From NCBI RefSeq assembly GCF_014636315.1, contig NZ_BMED01000002.1:806001-870000 (forward strand): a stretch of 64,000 nucleotides of DNA. The letters run 5' to 3'. Source of the DNA: Parundibacterium terreum. Its GTDB lineage: Bacteria; Pseudomonadota; Gammaproteobacteria; Burkholderiales; Burkholderiaceae_D. The translations under genes and the position numbers were made by a program. The notes beneath the pieces are model-generated. The model was given only the letters and a program-made list of their open reading frames with translations, was not told where the DNA came from and made no database searches. This document shows, one piece after another, positions 16,611 to 27,420 of the stretch. Every line of letters starts with the position of its first letter. The first letter of the stretch is position 1.

Positions 16611-17366
16611 ATCCGTCACAAACATCTTGCCCGGCGCGTGCGTGATGCAAAACGGGATGCGGCTTAGCTCGGCGATGTATTGCGGGGTGACGCCGCAGGC
16701 CCAGAACACCGGCAGCTCGTCTGCCATGATCTCTACCGCATCGCCAAAATCCGGTTTTGCCAGATCCTGTATGCCTATCGCCTGCGGATGGCCGATATGC
16801 ACCGGCGCGCCATGCACCTGCGGGAAGCGGCCGGAAATTTCCACCGCACTGGCAATCTCGCTGCTCTTGATGGGGCGCATGCTGACCACCATATTGCCCT
16901 GGAAGCGGCCTGCCGGCGTGCAGGGGATATTGGTCTTGTACATCGCCACATTGCGCTGCTGGTCTACATGGCGCAGGCGTATGCCGGCTTCCATCAGCGC
17001 ACTCTCGAAGGAAAAGCTGCAGCCCAGCAAAAAACTGACCAGGTCATCACGCCAGTAGCTGCTGATATCGCTCACCTCCTTGACCAGGCTGCCCTGCTCA
17101 TAGATGCGGTAGCCGGGGATGTCGCTACGCAGGTCGGCACCGGCGGCGCAGGACGGCTCAAACTGGCCCGGCTCCAGCACTTCCACCAGCGGGCAGGGTT
17201 TGGGATTGCGCTGGCAGAATAATAAAAATTCAAATGCGTACTCACGCGGCACGATCATCATATTGGCCTGCACGAAGCCGCGCGCCACGCCTGCAGTAGG
17301 CCCGGTATGGGCCGCCTGCCGATACAGCGCGCGCAGTTCCGCAGGAGACAGTTTTTCCATCTGCAT
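16599..17366 (-). CDS. YcsI/DUF1445-family putative hydro-lyase (D-glutamate cyclase-like)
   Basis: 255 residues of the DUF1445 family: TGPTAGVARGFVQANMMIVP, FLLFCQRNPKPCPLVEV, DLVSFLLGCSFSFESAL, YKTNIPCTPAGRFQGNMVVS and ITHAPGKMFVTD. The family includes Bacillus YcsI, encoded beside a 5-oxoprolinase, and the N-terminal part of mammalian D-glutamate cyclase, which interconverts D-glutamate and 5-oxo-D-proline. Here it is the last gene of the liv transporter operon, next to a divergent 5-oxoprolinase, which supports a role in 5-oxoproline or D-glutamate metabolism. GGGAG lies 7 nt before the ATG at 17366, and the livF stop is 2 nt upstream. Confidence 0.85.
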   Translation of the reverse strand: MQMEKLSPAELRALYRQAAHTGPTAGVARGFVQANMMIVPREYAFEFLLFCQRNPKPCPLVEVLEPGQFEPSCAAGADLRSDIPGYRIYEQGSLVKEVSDISSYWRDDLVSFLLGCSFSFESALMEAGIRLRHVDQQRNVAMYKTNIPCTPAGRFQGNMVVSMRPIKSSEIASAVEISGRFPQVHGAPVHIGHPQAIGIQDLAKPDFGDAVEIMADELPVFWACGVTPQYIAELSRIPFCITHAPGKMFVTDLRM

Positions 17367-17368
17367 CG

Positions 17369-18076
17369 CTATACTCCCAGGTAGGCCTTGCGCACATCTT
17401 CATTGCCGAGCAGGTCCTGGCCGCTGCCTTCCATCACGATGCGGCCGGTCTGTATCACATAGCCGTGGTCGGCTATCGCCAGCGCCTTGTGCAGGTTTTG
17501 CTCCACCAGCAGCACGGAAACACCCTGCTGGTTCACCAGTTGTATCGTATCCAGCACCTTGGTGACAAACTTGGGCGCAATACCCCATGAAGGCTCATCC
17601 AGCAACAGCAGCTTGGGCTTGGCCATCAGGCCACGGCCTATCGCCAGCATCTGCTGCTCGCCGCCGCTCATGGTGCCAGCCTCCTGGTGCCGCCTTTCCT
17701 TCAGGATGGGAAACAGCGTGTACATGGTGTCTATCGACTCTTCTACTTCCTGCTTGTCTTGCCGCGTGTACGCGCCCAGTTGCAGGTTGCGCTCCACCGT
17801 CAGGCGGGCGAAGATGCGGCGGCCTTCCGGCACCAGCGACAGCCCCATGCTCACGCGCTTGCAGGCATGGATTTTTTCTATGCGCTTGCCGTCGAAGGTG
17901 ATCTGGCCATCGTCCGCCGCATTGAGGCCGGCCACCGCGCGCAAGGTGGTGGACTTGCCGTTGCCGTTGCCGCCCACCAGCGCGACGATCTTGCCCTTGG
18001 GCACATCGATATCCACCTTGGACAGGGCCAGCACGCCGTCATAGCTGACTTTTAAATTACGTACCTGCAGCATCAT
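17369..18076 (-). CDS. livF: Branched-chain-type ABC transporter ATPase
   Basis: 235 residues. Walker A is GGNGNGKSTTLR near 35-46, the ABC signature MSGGEQQMLAIGRGL near 139-153, and Walker B LLLLDEPSWGIAP. It begins VRNLKVSYDG like LivF. It energises uptake together with LivG. Its start overlaps the livG stop, and the DUF1445 gene follows immediately. Substrate is suggested by context (5-oxoproline or related), not by the ATPase. Confidence 0.92.
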   Translation of the reverse strand: MMLQVRNLKVSYDGVLALSKVDIDVPKGKIVALVGGNGNGKSTTLRAVAGLNAADDGQITFDGKRIEKIHACKRVSMGLSLVPEGRRIFARLTVERNLQLGAYTRQDKQEVEESIDTMYTLFPILKERRHQEAGTMSGGEQQMLAIGRGLMAKPKLLLLDEPSWGIAPKFVTKVLDTIQLVNQQGVSVLLVEQNLHKALAIADHGYVIQTGRIVMEGSGQDLLGNEDVRKAYLGV

Positions 18077-18786
18077 TCATCTCCCAGATAAGCGGCGATC
18101 ACCTTGGGATCATTCGATACCTCGGCCGGTTTGCCGTCGGCAATCTTCTTGCCGTAATCAAGCACCACGATGGCATCGGCAATCGGCATGATGCCTTCCA
18201 GTACGTGCTCGACGATCAGGCAGGAGATGCCCTGGTCGCGTATCTTCAGCACCACCTCCACCGTCTCTTTGACTTCGGTCGGATTCAGGCCGGCCATTAC
18301 CTCGTCCATCAGCAGCAGCTTGGGCTTGACGGCCAGCGCGCGCGCCACCGCCAGGCGGCGCTGCTCGCTGATCGTCATGCTGCCGGCAGGCTTGTCCTTG
18401 AACTGGCCCAGGTTCACAAAATCCAGCAGCTCAGCGGCACTGTGCCTGGCCTTGGCCACATTGCGGTTAATCAGGAAGGCACCCACCATCACATTCTCCA
18501 GCGCTGTCATGCTGGTGAAGGTGCGCGCTACCTGGAAGGTGCGGCCTATGCCGGCATGCGCGCATTGCTCGGGTGAATAGCCGGAGATCTTTTTGTCATT
18601 GAGCCAGATATCGCCCGAGGTCGGCGGCGCATAGCCGGCGATGCAGTTGAACATTGTGGTCTTGCCCGCGCCATTCGGACCTATCAGGCCGACGATCTGG
18701 CCGGCGCCCAGGCTGAAGGACACATCCTGGTTCGCCGTGATGCCGCCGAAGCGCTTGGTTACGTTCTCTACACGCAAGAGGCTCAT
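18073..18786 (-). CDS. livG: Branched-chain-type ABC transporter ATPase
   Basis: 237 residues with Walker A GPNGAGKTTMFNCI, the LivG-type stretch GYSPEQCAHAGIGRTFQVARTFTSMTALENV split by a short insert region, signature ISEQRRLAVARAL and Walker B LLLMDEVMAGLNPTE. It lacks the canonical LSGGQ (ISEQR instead), as is common in this subfamily. It overlaps livM by 4 bp at its start and livF at its end, so the operon is translationally coupled. Confidence 0.92.
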   Translation of the reverse strand: MSLLRVENVTKRFGGITANQDVSFSLGAGQIVGLIGPNGAGKTTMFNCIAGYAPPTSGDIWLNDKKISGYSPEQCAHAGIGRTFQVARTFTSMTALENVMVGAFLINRNVAKARHSAAELLDFVNLGQFKDKPAGSMTISEQRRLAVARALAVKPKLLLMDEVMAGLNPTEVKETVEVVLKIRDQGISCLIVEHVLEGIMPIADAIVVLDYGKKIADGKPAEVSNDPKVIAAYLGDE

Positions 18787-19874
18787 GCTTGCTCTCCTTT
18801 GGCCTGCTGCGTCTGCCTGGCCTTGCGCCTGGCAAACACCTGCCTGAACCAGCCCAGCACGCCGCTAGGGTAATACACCGCGATGACGACGATCAGCGCC
18901 GCATAGATGATCAGGTCGGTGCCGCGGCCGGAGCCGCCGAAGAACATGCGGGTGCCCTCTTCGATCAGCGTCAGTATGCCGGCGCCGACGATGGGGCCGA
19001 ACAAGGTACCTACGCCGCCCAGGATGGACACCAGCGCCATCTTGATGGACAAGCCGGTGTGCAGCACCGAGGCCGGATCGATATACAGTTCTTTCTGCGC
19101 ATACAGGCTGCCACCGATGGCGGTGAAAAAACTGCTGACCGCAAACGCAATCTGCTTGTATTTGCTGAGGCTGATGCCCAGGCTGCGGGCCGCATCCGGC
19201 TCGTCCTTGATGGCGCGGAAGTAGTAGCCGAGGTAGCTTTTCTCGATCAGGAAGTTGGCCAGCAAGGTCAGCAGCAGCAGGCCCAGCGCCAGGTAGTAGT
19301 AAGGCTCTTTCTCGGCAAAGATCAGCACGCCCCAGCCTTGCTTGTCCATGGGGATGGTCAGGCCCACGGCGGCTCCGGCGTATTCCCAATTGGTAAAGAT
19401 GATCTGGATGATCTCGGCCACGGCGATGGTGGCCATCGCAAAGTAGTGCCCCTTCAGGCGGAAGCAGGACCAGCCTATCACCAGGCTGATGATAGCCGCC
19501 AGCACGCCGCCGGCCAGGATTGCCAGCCAGGCATTGAGGCCGGCCAGCGTCAGCAGCATGGTGGAGGTGTAGGCACCCAGTCCGTAGAAAGCCGCATGGC
19601 CCAGCGAGATTTGTCCGGCATAGCCGCCTATGATATTCCAGGCCACGCCCAGTTGCGCCGCCATCAGGATCAGGATGGCCAGGTTCTGGTGCGACGGATC
19701 TTTCACAAAAAACGGCACCAGCAGCGCAACGATCAGCGCTACAACCAGCAGCATGTATTTGGGCTGGAAGGGCCTTGCCGCAGCAAGGCTCTGTGCCGGG
19801 GCTGCTATCGGGTTAGCTGCAGGATTAGTTACAGGATTAACTGCAGGAGCGGCGGTATTGTCTAAAGTATTCAT
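18783..19874 (-). CDS. livM: Branched-chain-type ABC transporter permease
   Basis: 363 residues. The N-terminal 30 residues are an unusual Ala/Pro/Asn-rich repeat (NPVTNPAANPIAAPAQ) before the first membrane helix. The rest is a LivM permease: GGYAGQISLGHAAFYGLGAY, the cytoplasmic loop AIKDEPDAARSLGISLSKYK (EAA-like) and GGVGTLFGPIVGAGILTLIEE. It forms the membrane channel with LivH. Confidence 0.92.
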   Translation of the reverse strand: MNTLDNTAAPAVNPVTNPAANPIAAPAQSLAAARPFQPKYMLLVVALIVALLVPFFVKDPSHQNLAILILMAAQLGVAWNIIGGYAGQISLGHAAFYGLGAYTSTMLLTLAGLNAWLAILAGGVLAAIISLVIGWSCFRLKGHYFAMATIAVAEIIQIIFTNWEYAGAAVGLTIPMDKQGWGVLIFAEKEPYYYLALGLLLLTLLANFLIEKSYLGYYFRAIKDEPDAARSLGISLSKYKQIAFAVSSFFTAIGGSLYAQKELYIDPASVLHTGLSIKMALVSILGGVGTLFGPIVGAGILTLIEEGTRMFFGGSGRGTDLIIYAALIVVIAVYYPSGVLGWFRQVFARRKARQTQQAKGEQA

Positions 19875-19883
19875 CGTGTGTCC

Positions 19884-20753
19884 TTACGCCTTTCCCAGCA
19901 AGCCTTGCGGGCGGAACATCAATACCGCCAGGAACAGGCCCAGCACCAGCGCCATCTTGTATTGCGGGCCTATCAGCAAGCCGCCCATCACCTCGACCAC
20001 ACCGACCAGCACACCGGCCAGCAAGGCGCCCACCACGCTGCCGAAGCCGCCGAGGTTGACCACCACAAAAGCGATCAGGATGAAATTGGCGCCCACTTCA
20101 GGGAAGATGGGAAAGAAGGTGGACAGCAGCGCACCGGCCACACCGGCACAGGCCGCGCCTATGCCCCAGGCCAGCGCAAACATCTTTTGCGAATCGATAC
20201 CCATCAGTTGCGCTGCCTCTTTGTCTGCCGCGGTGGCTTCCAGCGCTGCACCGGCACGCGTCTTGGTCAGGAACAGGTAGATGCCGGCGGTGACCAGGAT
20301 AGCCCCCACGCCCGCGGTGACCTGCGGCGAGCCTATCTGTATGCCGCCTATGGAGACATGGCCGCTGACGATGCTATGGTCCACCGAGCGGAAGTCTGGC
20401 TTCCACAAGAACTGCGCGATGCCGCGGAACAGTATCATCAGGCCGAAGGTGGTAAAAATCTGCGACAGCATCGACGAGTTGGTGATCTTCCTGATCACCA
20501 CTTTGTAGATCATGACGCCCAGCGCAAACAGCAGCAGCGCCGTCAGCGGCAGCGTGAACATGGGATCCAGCGCATACAGCGAATACATCCAGAAGCTGGC
20601 ATACATGCCGAACATCAGGAATTCGCCGTGCGAAAAATTGACGATATCCATGACCCCGAATATCATCGTCAGGCCTATCGCGACCAGCGCATAGATCAGG
20701 CCTATCAATACCCCGGACAGCAGGGTTTGCAGCAGTATTTCCAAGGACATCAT
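19884..20753 (-). CDS. livH: Branched-chain-type ABC transporter permease
   Basis: 289 residues with LivH features: LLSGVLIGLIYALVAIGLTMIFGVMDIVNFSHGEFLM at the N terminus, eight or so membrane helices, and the EAA-like loop RAGAALEATAADKEAAQLMG. It starts 176 bp downstream of the binding-protein gene, an interval that holds a palindromic repeat and could moderate downstream expression. Confidence 0.92.
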   Translation of the reverse strand: MMSLEILLQTLLSGVLIGLIYALVAIGLTMIFGVMDIVNFSHGEFLMFGMYASFWMYSLYALDPMFTLPLTALLLFALGVMIYKVVIRKITNSSMLSQIFTTFGLMILFRGIAQFLWKPDFRSVDHSIVSGHVSIGGIQIGSPQVTAGVGAILVTAGIYLFLTKTRAGAALEATAADKEAAQLMGIDSQKMFALAWGIGAACAGVAGALLSTFFPIFPEVGANFILIAFVVVNLGGFGSVVGALLAGVLVGVVEVMGGLLIGPQYKMALVLGLFLAVLMFRPQGLLGKA

Positions 20754-20877
20754 GTCTCTCCAAACCGGAACTTCTGGCGGATCTATTGCGCGGGGCTCCC
20801 CTACCGGGCACCACTTCCCCGCGCTTTACTTTCTTCGAACGAATTTTCTTATTGATATGGCTGCGTGCCAGGAAAAC

Positions 20878-20920
20878 GGTGCAATATGCGCGTTATGCTT
20901 GTTGCGCTATTGCACCCTAC
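20878..20920. repeat. GTGCAATA-type palindromic repeat, copy B
   Basis: GGTGCAATA (20878-20886) and TATTGCACC (20908-20916) form a hairpin with further pairing of TGCGC/GCGC inside. It lies between the binding-protein gene and livH, where such repeats often set relative mRNA levels. Related copies are at 14177 and 44477. Confidence 0.6.
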
Positions 20921-20929
20921 CCCTGCCTG

Positions 20930-22204
20930 CTATTTACGCGCATCCCATTTCGGCATAGGCCAGACGATGTCTTTGGTTGCCATGTCGAAAGGCCATACAG
21001 TGTTGTACTTGCCGTCTATGATCTGCACCAGGATGCCGGAGCCGTAAGTGTTCTGTCCCTGTTCATCAAACTTGATGCCTTTCCAAGGCATGATGATCTT
21101 GTTGCCGGGGATATTGGTTTCCACCAGCGCCTTGCGGATGGCTTCCGGCTCGGTGGAAGCGGCGCGGTTGATCGCATCTGCCAATGTCATCAGGCCGGTG
21201 AAAGTACGGGAAGAGTTGCCGGTGAAGTCTGCCTTGTATTTGCTGTTGTACAGATCATTGACTTGCTTGATCAGCGGATTGTTCTTGGCCAGATCGGGTG
21301 ACCATACTTCACGCGTGATCACATAGTCGGAATCCTTGCCCAAGGTGCGGCGGAATTCGGTATCGGTAAAGCCGGCATTGTTGGCCAGGATCATGTCAGG
21401 CGAGAAACCGAGTTCCTTATAGGTCTTCATCGCCATGATGGCGTCGCCCAGGTAGGAAGATTCCATTACCACCTGTGGGTTGGCGGCTTTCAGCGACTGG
21501 ATCTCGGATGTCAGCTGCGTGCTCTTGGCTGGATAGGTGATGGTCTTGGTCATCGTGTAGCCGCGCTCTGCGGCCAGCTTCACTTCCAGCTTGGTGGTTT
21601 CGTTGCCCCACAAAGTGTTTTCATTGAAGGTGGCGAGCTGCTTGACCTTGATGCCCTTTTTTGCTTCCAGCTCCTTGAAGAATTCAAAGAAGTTATGCAC
21701 GAACAGATCATCATGCGCTGTGGTGCGGAAGAACCATTTGAAGCCGCGCTGCGTCAGCGTGGCCGAGGAGGATTCCGGATTCAGGTAAGGCACTTTATAC
21801 CGCTCTGCAACCTGGCTGGAAGTCGCGGTCACGTTGCTGGCATAGGCGCCGATGATGGCGACGACTTTCTCTTGCGTGATCAGGCGTTCTGTTTCAGATG
21901 CGCCTATCTGCGGATTGCCCTGGTGATCGGCAAAGATCAGCTTGATCTTCGCGCCCTTCAGGTTGGGCAGGCCGCCGCCGGCTGAGAACGGCAAATTGGG
22001 AATGCCCTTGGCGCCGTTGTTGATGATGTCTGCTGCCAGTTCCAGCGCGTTTTTCATTTCTGCGCCGGACGATGCCGCCGCACCGGACAAGGGATAGACT
22101 GCGCCGATTTTTATTTCCTGCTGTGCATAGGCAGACAGGCTGAACGCCAGCGCTACGCCTGCTACACCTAGCAGCATCACTTTCTTGAAGGACTTGATGA
22201 TCAT
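20930..22204 (-). CDS. livK: Branched-chain-type ABC transporter substrate-binding protein
   Basis: 424 residues with a signal peptide (KKVMLLGVAGVALAFSLSAYA, then QQ). The mature protein is a two-lobed periplasmic receptor of the Peripla_BP_6 type: IKIGAVYPLSGAAASSGAEM, VVAIIGAYASNVTATSSQVAE, PYLNPESSSATLTQRG. It captures the substrate for LivHMGF. It is longer than LivK proper (about 345 residues mature), so a ligand other than leucine is likely. The neighbouring 5-oxoprolinase and DUF1445 genes point to 5-oxoproline or a related lactam. Confidence 0.88.
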   Translation of the reverse strand: MIIKSFKKVMLLGVAGVALAFSLSAYAQQEIKIGAVYPLSGAAASSGAEMKNALELAADIINNGAKGIPNLPFSAGGGLPNLKGAKIKLIFADHQGNPQIGASETERLITQEKVVAIIGAYASNVTATSSQVAERYKVPYLNPESSSATLTQRGFKWFFRTTAHDDLFVHNFFEFFKELEAKKGIKVKQLATFNENTLWGNETTKLEVKLAAERGYTMTKTITYPAKSTQLTSEIQSLKAANPQVVMESSYLGDAIMAMKTYKELGFSPDMILANNAGFTDTEFRRTLGKDSDYVITREVWSPDLAKNNPLIKQVNDLYNSKYKADFTGNSSRTFTGLMTLADAINRAASTEPEAIRKALVETNIPGNKIIMPWKGIKFDEQGQNTYGSGILVQIIDGKYNTVWPFDMATKDIVWPMPKWDARK

Positions 22205-22790
22205 GGTGAGACTCTCCTCATTTTTTTAACTTCGCTTGATAACGTCGTTGAGCAATCTGGCGCACATCCTGCATACGTCCGTTGCTTCGTTTTTTACACC
22301 CATCCACTTGCACAAGAACCGCGATTGCATTTCCTTGTGTCCGCATTGCGCCCCATATAATAGTCGCAACTTTTCCCTTATAGAACTTTTTTCCCTGGAT
22401 TTTTCTTTGCTGCAATTCCAGTGGCGATACCGGTTTTTAAAACCCTGCCAAATCCGTAGGCAGCGTTGCAGATGCGCCATGGCTTTGCAGATTTAATTTG
22501 AATAGTAGACTTTTTAAATATAATATTCAAACGTTTTATAAACAAATTATCTCAATAAACAACAGATGATTTATTTATATATTCAATTTAAATGAACTCG
22601 ATAATAATGCACCAAAGACAAACAGGGAATGCTATTCAAGCGTGCGTGTTGTGAGCCTGGCAGACGGGCATGCACTATAGGCGTGCTTTAGCCGCCGGCA
22701 GCTTGTACCGCACGGTACCGCGCCGCACAGCAACGTACATACAGCAGCATCGCACCAATACAGGCAGGAAAATGCCAACATGGGGGAGTC
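22205..22790. other. Divergent regulatory region between livK and the 5-oxoprolinase gene
   Basis: 586 bp without a convincing gene. The stretch 22490-22610 is strongly AT-rich and contains a TATAAT near 22519 on the plus strand and a near-palindrome TTCAATTTAAATGAA around 22582. It most likely holds the divergent promoters of the transporter and catabolic genes. GGGGGAG precedes the plus-strand ATG. Confidence 0.5.
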
Positions 22791-25700
22791 ATGAGTCAGG
22801 TCAAGCAAGAGCAGGGTCAAATTGAAAAGTCTGAACAACGCTGGCAGTTCTGGATAGACCGTGGCGGCACGTTTACCGACATCGTCGCCCGCAAGCCTGA
22901 CGGCCAGTTGCTGACGCACAAGCTGCTGTCGGAAAACCCGGAGCAATACAAGGATGCCGCCGTGGCCGGCATCAAGCGCCTGCTGGGCCTGCGCGCCGAT
23001 GAAGCGATTTCGCCTGAGCTGGTGGAAGCAGTCAAGATGGGCACCACGGTCGCCACCAATGCGCTGCTGGAGCGCAAGGGCGACCCCACCGCGCTGCTGA
23101 TAACGCGCGGCTTCCGCGACGCGCTGCGCATTGCCTACCAGAACCGCCCCCGCCTGTTTGACCGCCATATCGTGCTGCCCGAGCTGCTGTATGAAAAAGT
23201 GGTGGAGGTGGATGAGCGCATAGACGCGCACGGCAAGGTGATACAGCCGCTGGACATACAGCAGGTGGAGCAGGATCTGGCCGGCCTGTACACGCAGGGC
23301 TACCGCGCCGTCGCCATCGTACTGATGCACGGCTACCGCTACACGCAGCATGAAGCCATCATCGCCAGGCTGGCGCAAGAGCTGGGCTTTAGCCAGGTAT
23401 CCGTCTCGCATGAAGTCAGCCCGATGATGAAGCTGGTGTCGCGCGGCGATACAACCGTGGTGGATGCCTACCTGTCGCCCATCCTGCGCCGCTATGTGGA
23501 CCAGGTGGCGGAGCAGATGCACGGTGTGCGCCTGTTCTTCATGCAAAGCAATGGCGGCCTGACGGATGCGCACCGCTTCCAGGGCAAGGACTCCATCCTG
23601 TCCGGCCCGGCCGGCGGCATCGTCGGCATGGTGCGCACTGCGCAGACGGCAGGCTTTGACAAGATCATCGGCTTTGACATGGGCGGTACTTCCACCGATG
23701 TGTCCCATTATGCGGGCGAGTTTGAGCGCGAGTTTGAAACCCAGGTGGCCGGCGTGCGCATGCGCGCGCCGATGATGAGCATCCATACCGTTGCTGCGGG
23801 CGGCGGCTCCATCCTGCATTTTGACGGCACCCGCTACCGCGTAGGCCCGGACAGCGCCGGCGCCAACCCCGGCCCGGCCAGCTACCGCCGTGGCGGCCAG
23901 TTGGCCGTGACGGATTGCAATGTGATGCTGGGCAAGATACAGCCGGCTTACTTCCCCAAAGTGTTTGGCCCCAACGCGGATGAGTCGCTGGACCGCGACG
24001 CCGTGGTGAAGAAGTTCACCGAAATGGCAGCGCAGATAGAAGCCGCTACCGGCAAGCGCAGCACGCCGGAAGAAGTAGCCGAGGGTTTTATCGAGATTGC
24101 TGTCGGCAATATGGCGAATGCGATCAAGTTCATCTCGGTGCAGCGCGGCCACGATGTGACCGAGTATACGCTGACCACCTTCGGCGGCGCCGGCGGCCAG
24201 CATGCCTGCCTGGTGGCCGATGCGCTGGGCATGACCAAGGTATTTGCACATCCGTTTGCCGGCGTGTTGTCGGCCTATGGCATGGGCCTGGCAGACCAGA
24301 CCGCGATGCGCGAGCAGGCGATGGAATTGCCGCTCACAGAAAAAGCGATGCCGGAACTGCGCGCGCAACTGGACAAATTATCGAAGCAGGCAGCAGCCGA
24401 CCTGCTGGCCCAGGACGTGCCCGCCAGCCGCTTGCAAGTGAAACAGCGCGTGCACCTGCGCTATGACGGTACCGATTCTGTGATCGTTGTTGCGATAGGC
24501 AGCGTGGCCAGCATGGTCAGCCAGTTTGAGGCGGCCTACAAGAAACGTTATTCCTTCCTGATGCCGGACAAGGTGCTGGTGATAGAGGCAATTTCGGTGG
24601 AAGCCATAGGCAGCTCCGGCGAGGGCCAGGCAGCAGTAGAGCAACTGCCGCCACGCGCGGGCGCCTTGCAGGCCAGCGATACGGTGCGTCTGTTTTCCGG
24701 CGGCCAGTGGCATGATACCGGCTTGTATCTGCGCGAAGACATGCGCCCCGGCGACGTGGTGCGCGGCCCGGCCATCATCGCCGAGAAAAATGCGACCAAT
24801 ATCATAGAACCCGGCTGGATCGCCGAGGTGACGGCTCTGAATCACCTGGTGTTCACCCGCGTGGAAGCACGCAGGCAAAGGCAGGCGATGGGCACCACGG
24901 CAGACCCTGTGATGCTGGAAGTATTCAACAACCTGTTCATGAGCATTGCCGAGCAGATGGGTTTGCGGCTGCAGAACACCGCGTTCTCGGTCAATATCAA
25001 GGAAAGGCTGGATTTTTCCTGCGCGCTGTTTGATGCGGAAGGCAACCTGATTGCCAATGCACCGCACATCCCCGTGCATCTGGGATCCATGGGCGACAGC
25101 ATCAAGACCATCATCCGCGAGAATGCAGGCAAGATGCAGCCGGGCGATGTGTACATGCTCAATGATCCTTACAACGGCGGCACCCATCTGCCGGATATTA
25201 CCGTCATCACGCCGGCCTTTAACCAGGAGGGCACGCGCATCCTGTTCTACGTGGGCTCGCGCGGCCACCATGCGGACATAGGCGGCATCACGCCGGGCTC
25301 CATGCCGGCCAATAGCACGGTGGTGGAAGAAGAAGGCGTGCTGATCAATAATTTCCAACTGGTGCGTGGCGGCGTGTTCCTGGAAAAAGAGGCAGCCGCG
25401 CTGCTGTCTTCCGGTAAATACCCTGCCCGCAATATCCACCAGAACCTGGCAGACTTCCAGGCGCAGATTGCCGCCAACCAGAAAGGCGTGGACGAGTTGT
25501 TGAAGATGGTCCAGCACTTCGGGCTGGAAGTGGTGCAAGCCTATATGAAGCATGTGCAGGACAATGCGGAAGAAGCGGTGCGCCGCGTGATTACCGCGCT
25601 GAAGGACAGCAGCTACGAATACAAGCTGGATAACGGCGCAGTGATCAAGGTGGCAATACGGGTGGACCATGCGGCACGCTCGGCGGAGATTGATTTCACT

Positions 25701-26435
25701 GGCACCTCGCCGCAACTGAATAATAACTTCAACGCCCCCAGCGCGATCTGCATGGCGGCGGTTCTGTATGTGTTCCGCACGCTGATCGATGATGAGATAC
25801 CGCTGAACGCCGGCTGCCTGAAGCCACTGAAGGTCATCATCCCACCCGGCTCCATGCTGAACCCTCACTACCCGGCTGCAGTGGTATCGGGCAATGTGGA
25901 AACTTCCAGTTGCATCACCAACGCGCTGTATGGCGCGCTGGGTGTGGTGGCCTCTTCGCCGGGGACGATGAACAACTTCACCTTTGGCAATGACCAGCAC
26001 CAGTACTACGAAACCATCTCCGGCGGCTCCGGCGCGGGCAAGGGTTTCAATGGAACTGACGTGGTGCAGACGCACATGACCAATTCGCGCCTGACCGATC
26101 CTGAGATTTTGGAATGGCGCTATCCGGTGCGGCTGGAGAGCTATGAGATCAGCCCCGGCTCCGGCGGCAAGGGCGAGTGGCACGGCGGCAATGGCGGCAT
26201 ACGCAAGATACGCTTCCTGGAAGCGATGACGGCATCCATCCTGTCGAATAACCGCATCTATGCGCCTTTCGGCATCGCCGGCGGGGAGCCGGGCCGCTGC
26301 GGCAAAAACAGCGTGATCCGCAATGACGGCAGCGTGGAAGAACTGAGCTTCGTTGCCAGCACCGACATGCAGGCCGGTGAAATCTTTGTGATAGAAACGC
26401 CGGGCGGCGGCGGCTATGGCATAGAACGTGGATAA
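22791..26435 (+). CDS. 5-oxoprolinase (ATP-hydrolysing), fused HyuA-HyuB type
   Basis: 1214 residues. Residues 1 to about 690 are the hydantoinase A/oxoprolinase half, with the ASKHA nucleotide-binding motifs [16 protein letters not shown] at 23-38, [32 protein letters not shown] and [16 protein letters not shown]. Residues from about 700 on are the HyuB half ([55 protein letters not shown]). The single-chain layout is that of OPLAH, which opens 5-oxo-L-proline to L-glutamate using ATP. Related hydantoin-opening activity cannot be excluded. It is divergent from livKHMGF and DUF1445 and overlaps a DMT exporter gene at its end. Confidence 0.9.
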   Translation: MSQVKQEQGQIEKSEQRWQFWIDRGGTFTDIVARKPDGQLLTHKLLSENPEQYKDAAVAGIKRLLGLRADEAISPELVEAVKMGTTVATNALLERKGDPTALLITRGFRDALRIAYQNRPRLFDRHIVLPELLYEKVVEVDERIDAHGKVIQPLDIQQVEQDLAGLYTQGYRAVAIVLMHGYRYTQHEAIIARLAQELGFSQVSVSHEVSPMMKLVSRGDTTVVDAYLSPILRRYVDQVAEQMHGVRLFFMQSNGGLTDAHRFQGKDSILSGPAGGIVGMVRTAQTAGFDKIIGFDMGGTSTDVSHYAGEFEREFETQVAGVRMRAPMMSIHTVAAGGGSILHFDGTRYRVGPDSAGANPGPASYRRGGQLAVTDCNVMLGKIQPAYFPKVFGPNADESLDRDAVVKKFTEMAAQIEAATGKRSTPEEVAEGFIEIAVGNMANAIKFISVQRGHDVTEYTLTTFGGAGGQHACLVADALGMTKVFAHPFAGVLSAYGMGLADQTAMREQAMELPLTEKAMPELRAQLDKLSKQAAADLLAQDVPASRLQVKQRVHLRYDGTDSVIVVAIGSVASMVSQFEAAYKKRYSFLMPDKVLVIEAISVEAIGSSGEGQAAVEQLPPRAGALQASDTVRLFSGGQWHDTGLYLREDMRPGDVVRGPAIIAEKNATNIIEPGWIAEVTALNHLVFTRVEARRQRQAMGTTADPVMLEVFNNLFMSIAEQMGLRLQNTAFSVNIKERLDFSCALFDAEGNLIANAPHIPVHLGSMGDSIKTIIRENAGKMQPGDVYMLNDPYNGGTHLPDITVITPAFNQEGTRILFYVGSRGHHADIGGITPGSMPANSTVVEEEGVLINNFQLVRGGVFLEKEAAALLSSGKYPARNIHQNLADFQAQIAANQKGVDELLKMVQHFGLEVVQAYMKHVQDNAEEAVRRVITALKDSSYEYKLDNGAVIKVAIRVDHAARSAEIDFTGTSPQLNNNFNAPSAICMAAVLYVFRTLIDDEIPLNAGCLKPLKVIIPPGSMLNPHYPAAVVSGNVETSSCITNALYGALGVVASSPGTMNNFTFGNDQHQYYETISGGSGAGKGFNGTDVVQTHMTNSRLTDPEILEWRYPVRLESYEISPGSGGKGEWHGGNGGIRKIRFLEAMTASILSNNRIYAPFGIAGGEPGRCGKNSVIRNDGSVEELSFVASTDMQAGEIFVIETPGGGGYGIERG

Positions 26436-27336
26436 GGCTATCCGCAGCGTGGCTACAGCTTCGCAGATGGGCGTCTCCGGCTATCTGTATGGGCTGGCGG
26501 TGGCGCTGATCTGGGGTGCGCAACCGGTGGTGGCCAGCTTTGGCTATCGCGCCGGCCTGACCACGCTGGACCTGACCATGCTGCGCTTTGCTGCCAGCGG
26601 CTTGCTGATGCTGCCGTTCTTTGTCAAACGCGGCATCTGGAGCGCCTGCGGCGTGGGCTGGAGACACGCTGCCGTTTTCATCCTGCTGGCGGGGCCGCTG
26701 TATAACATGGTGCTGGTGGGCGGTCTGCAATGGGCGCCAGCCACGCATAGCTCGCTGATCTACCCTGCCTTCACGCCGCTCTTCACCACACTGATCGCCA
26801 GGCTGCTGCTGAAGGACCAGCAGCGCATACCCGTGGCCGGGCTGGCGCTGCTGATTGCCGGTGTGCTGACCGTGAAGCTGGGCGCTATCCTGCACCCTGT
26901 TGCCGGCGTCAATCCGGATGCCTGGCGCGGCGACATCCTGTTTGCGACGGCAGCCCTGATGTGGTCGCTATACACGGTGCTGATGCGGCGCTGGAATACC
27001 GAACCTATCGCCGTTGTCGCGGTGGTGCAGGTTGGCGGCCTGCTGTACCTGCCGTTTTATTTCTGGTTTGCCGGGCTGGCGGTGTTCCAACTGGATACGA
27101 CCGCTATCGCAATACAGACGCTCTACATGGGCATCATCGTCAGCGTGATCTCGGTGCTGATGTTTAATCTTGCGGTACGCATGCTGGGGCCCAAGGCGGC
27201 CATGTTTACCGCGTTGATGCCGGTGGTCGGCGTGGGCCTGGCTGTGCTGGTGCTGGGCGAACCGCTGACCTGGTCGCTGATGCTGGGCACGGTGCTGATC
27301 GTCGCCGGGCTTTTTATCGCGCTTAAGAAGAAATAG
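26428..27336 (+). CDS. EamA/DMT-family transporter
   Basis: 302 residues with about ten hydrophobic helices in two repeats of five, the EamA layout ([19 protein letters not shown] at the start; [16 protein letters not shown] at the start of the second repeat; a KKK tail). The GTG at 26428 overlaps the oxoprolinase stop; an ATG at 26467 is an alternative. The coupling suggests export of a metabolite connected with the oxoprolinase pathway, such as an amino acid. Substrate unknown. Confidence 0.85.
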   Translation: MDKAIRSVATASQMGVSGYLYGLAVALIWGAQPVVASFGYRAGLTTLDLTMLRFAASGLLMLPFFVKRGIWSACGVGWRHAAVFILLAGPLYNMVLVGGLQWAPATHSSLIYPAFTPLFTTLIARLLLKDQQRIPVAGLALLIAGVLTVKLGAILHPVAGVNPDAWRGDILFATAALMWSLYTVLMRRWNTEPIAVVAVVQVGGLLYLPFYFWFAGLAVFQLDTTAIAIQTLYMGIIVSVISVLMFNLAVRMLGPKAAMFTALMPVVGVGLAVLVLGEPLTWSLMLGTVLIVAGLFIALKKK

Positions 27337-27420
27337 GCATAAGGCAGGGTCTCTTCATACGGTTTTGTAGTTTTTGCTGCGCAACATCTACGCCCTAGCT
27401 GCGATTAACGAGGAGGATAA

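Noticed and set aside
18789-19865. 358-codon open frame on the plus strand
   Set aside because: It lies exactly opposite livM and has the Gln/His-rich composition of an antisense frame.
22632-24368. 578-codon open frame on the minus strand
   Set aside because: It lies opposite the N-terminal half of the 5-oxoprolinase gene, is His/Ala/Gln-rich as expected of an antisense frame in GC-biased DNA and matches nothing.
24378-26183. 601-codon open frame on the minus strand
   Set aside because: It is the antisense shadow of the second half of the oxoprolinase gene; same reasons.
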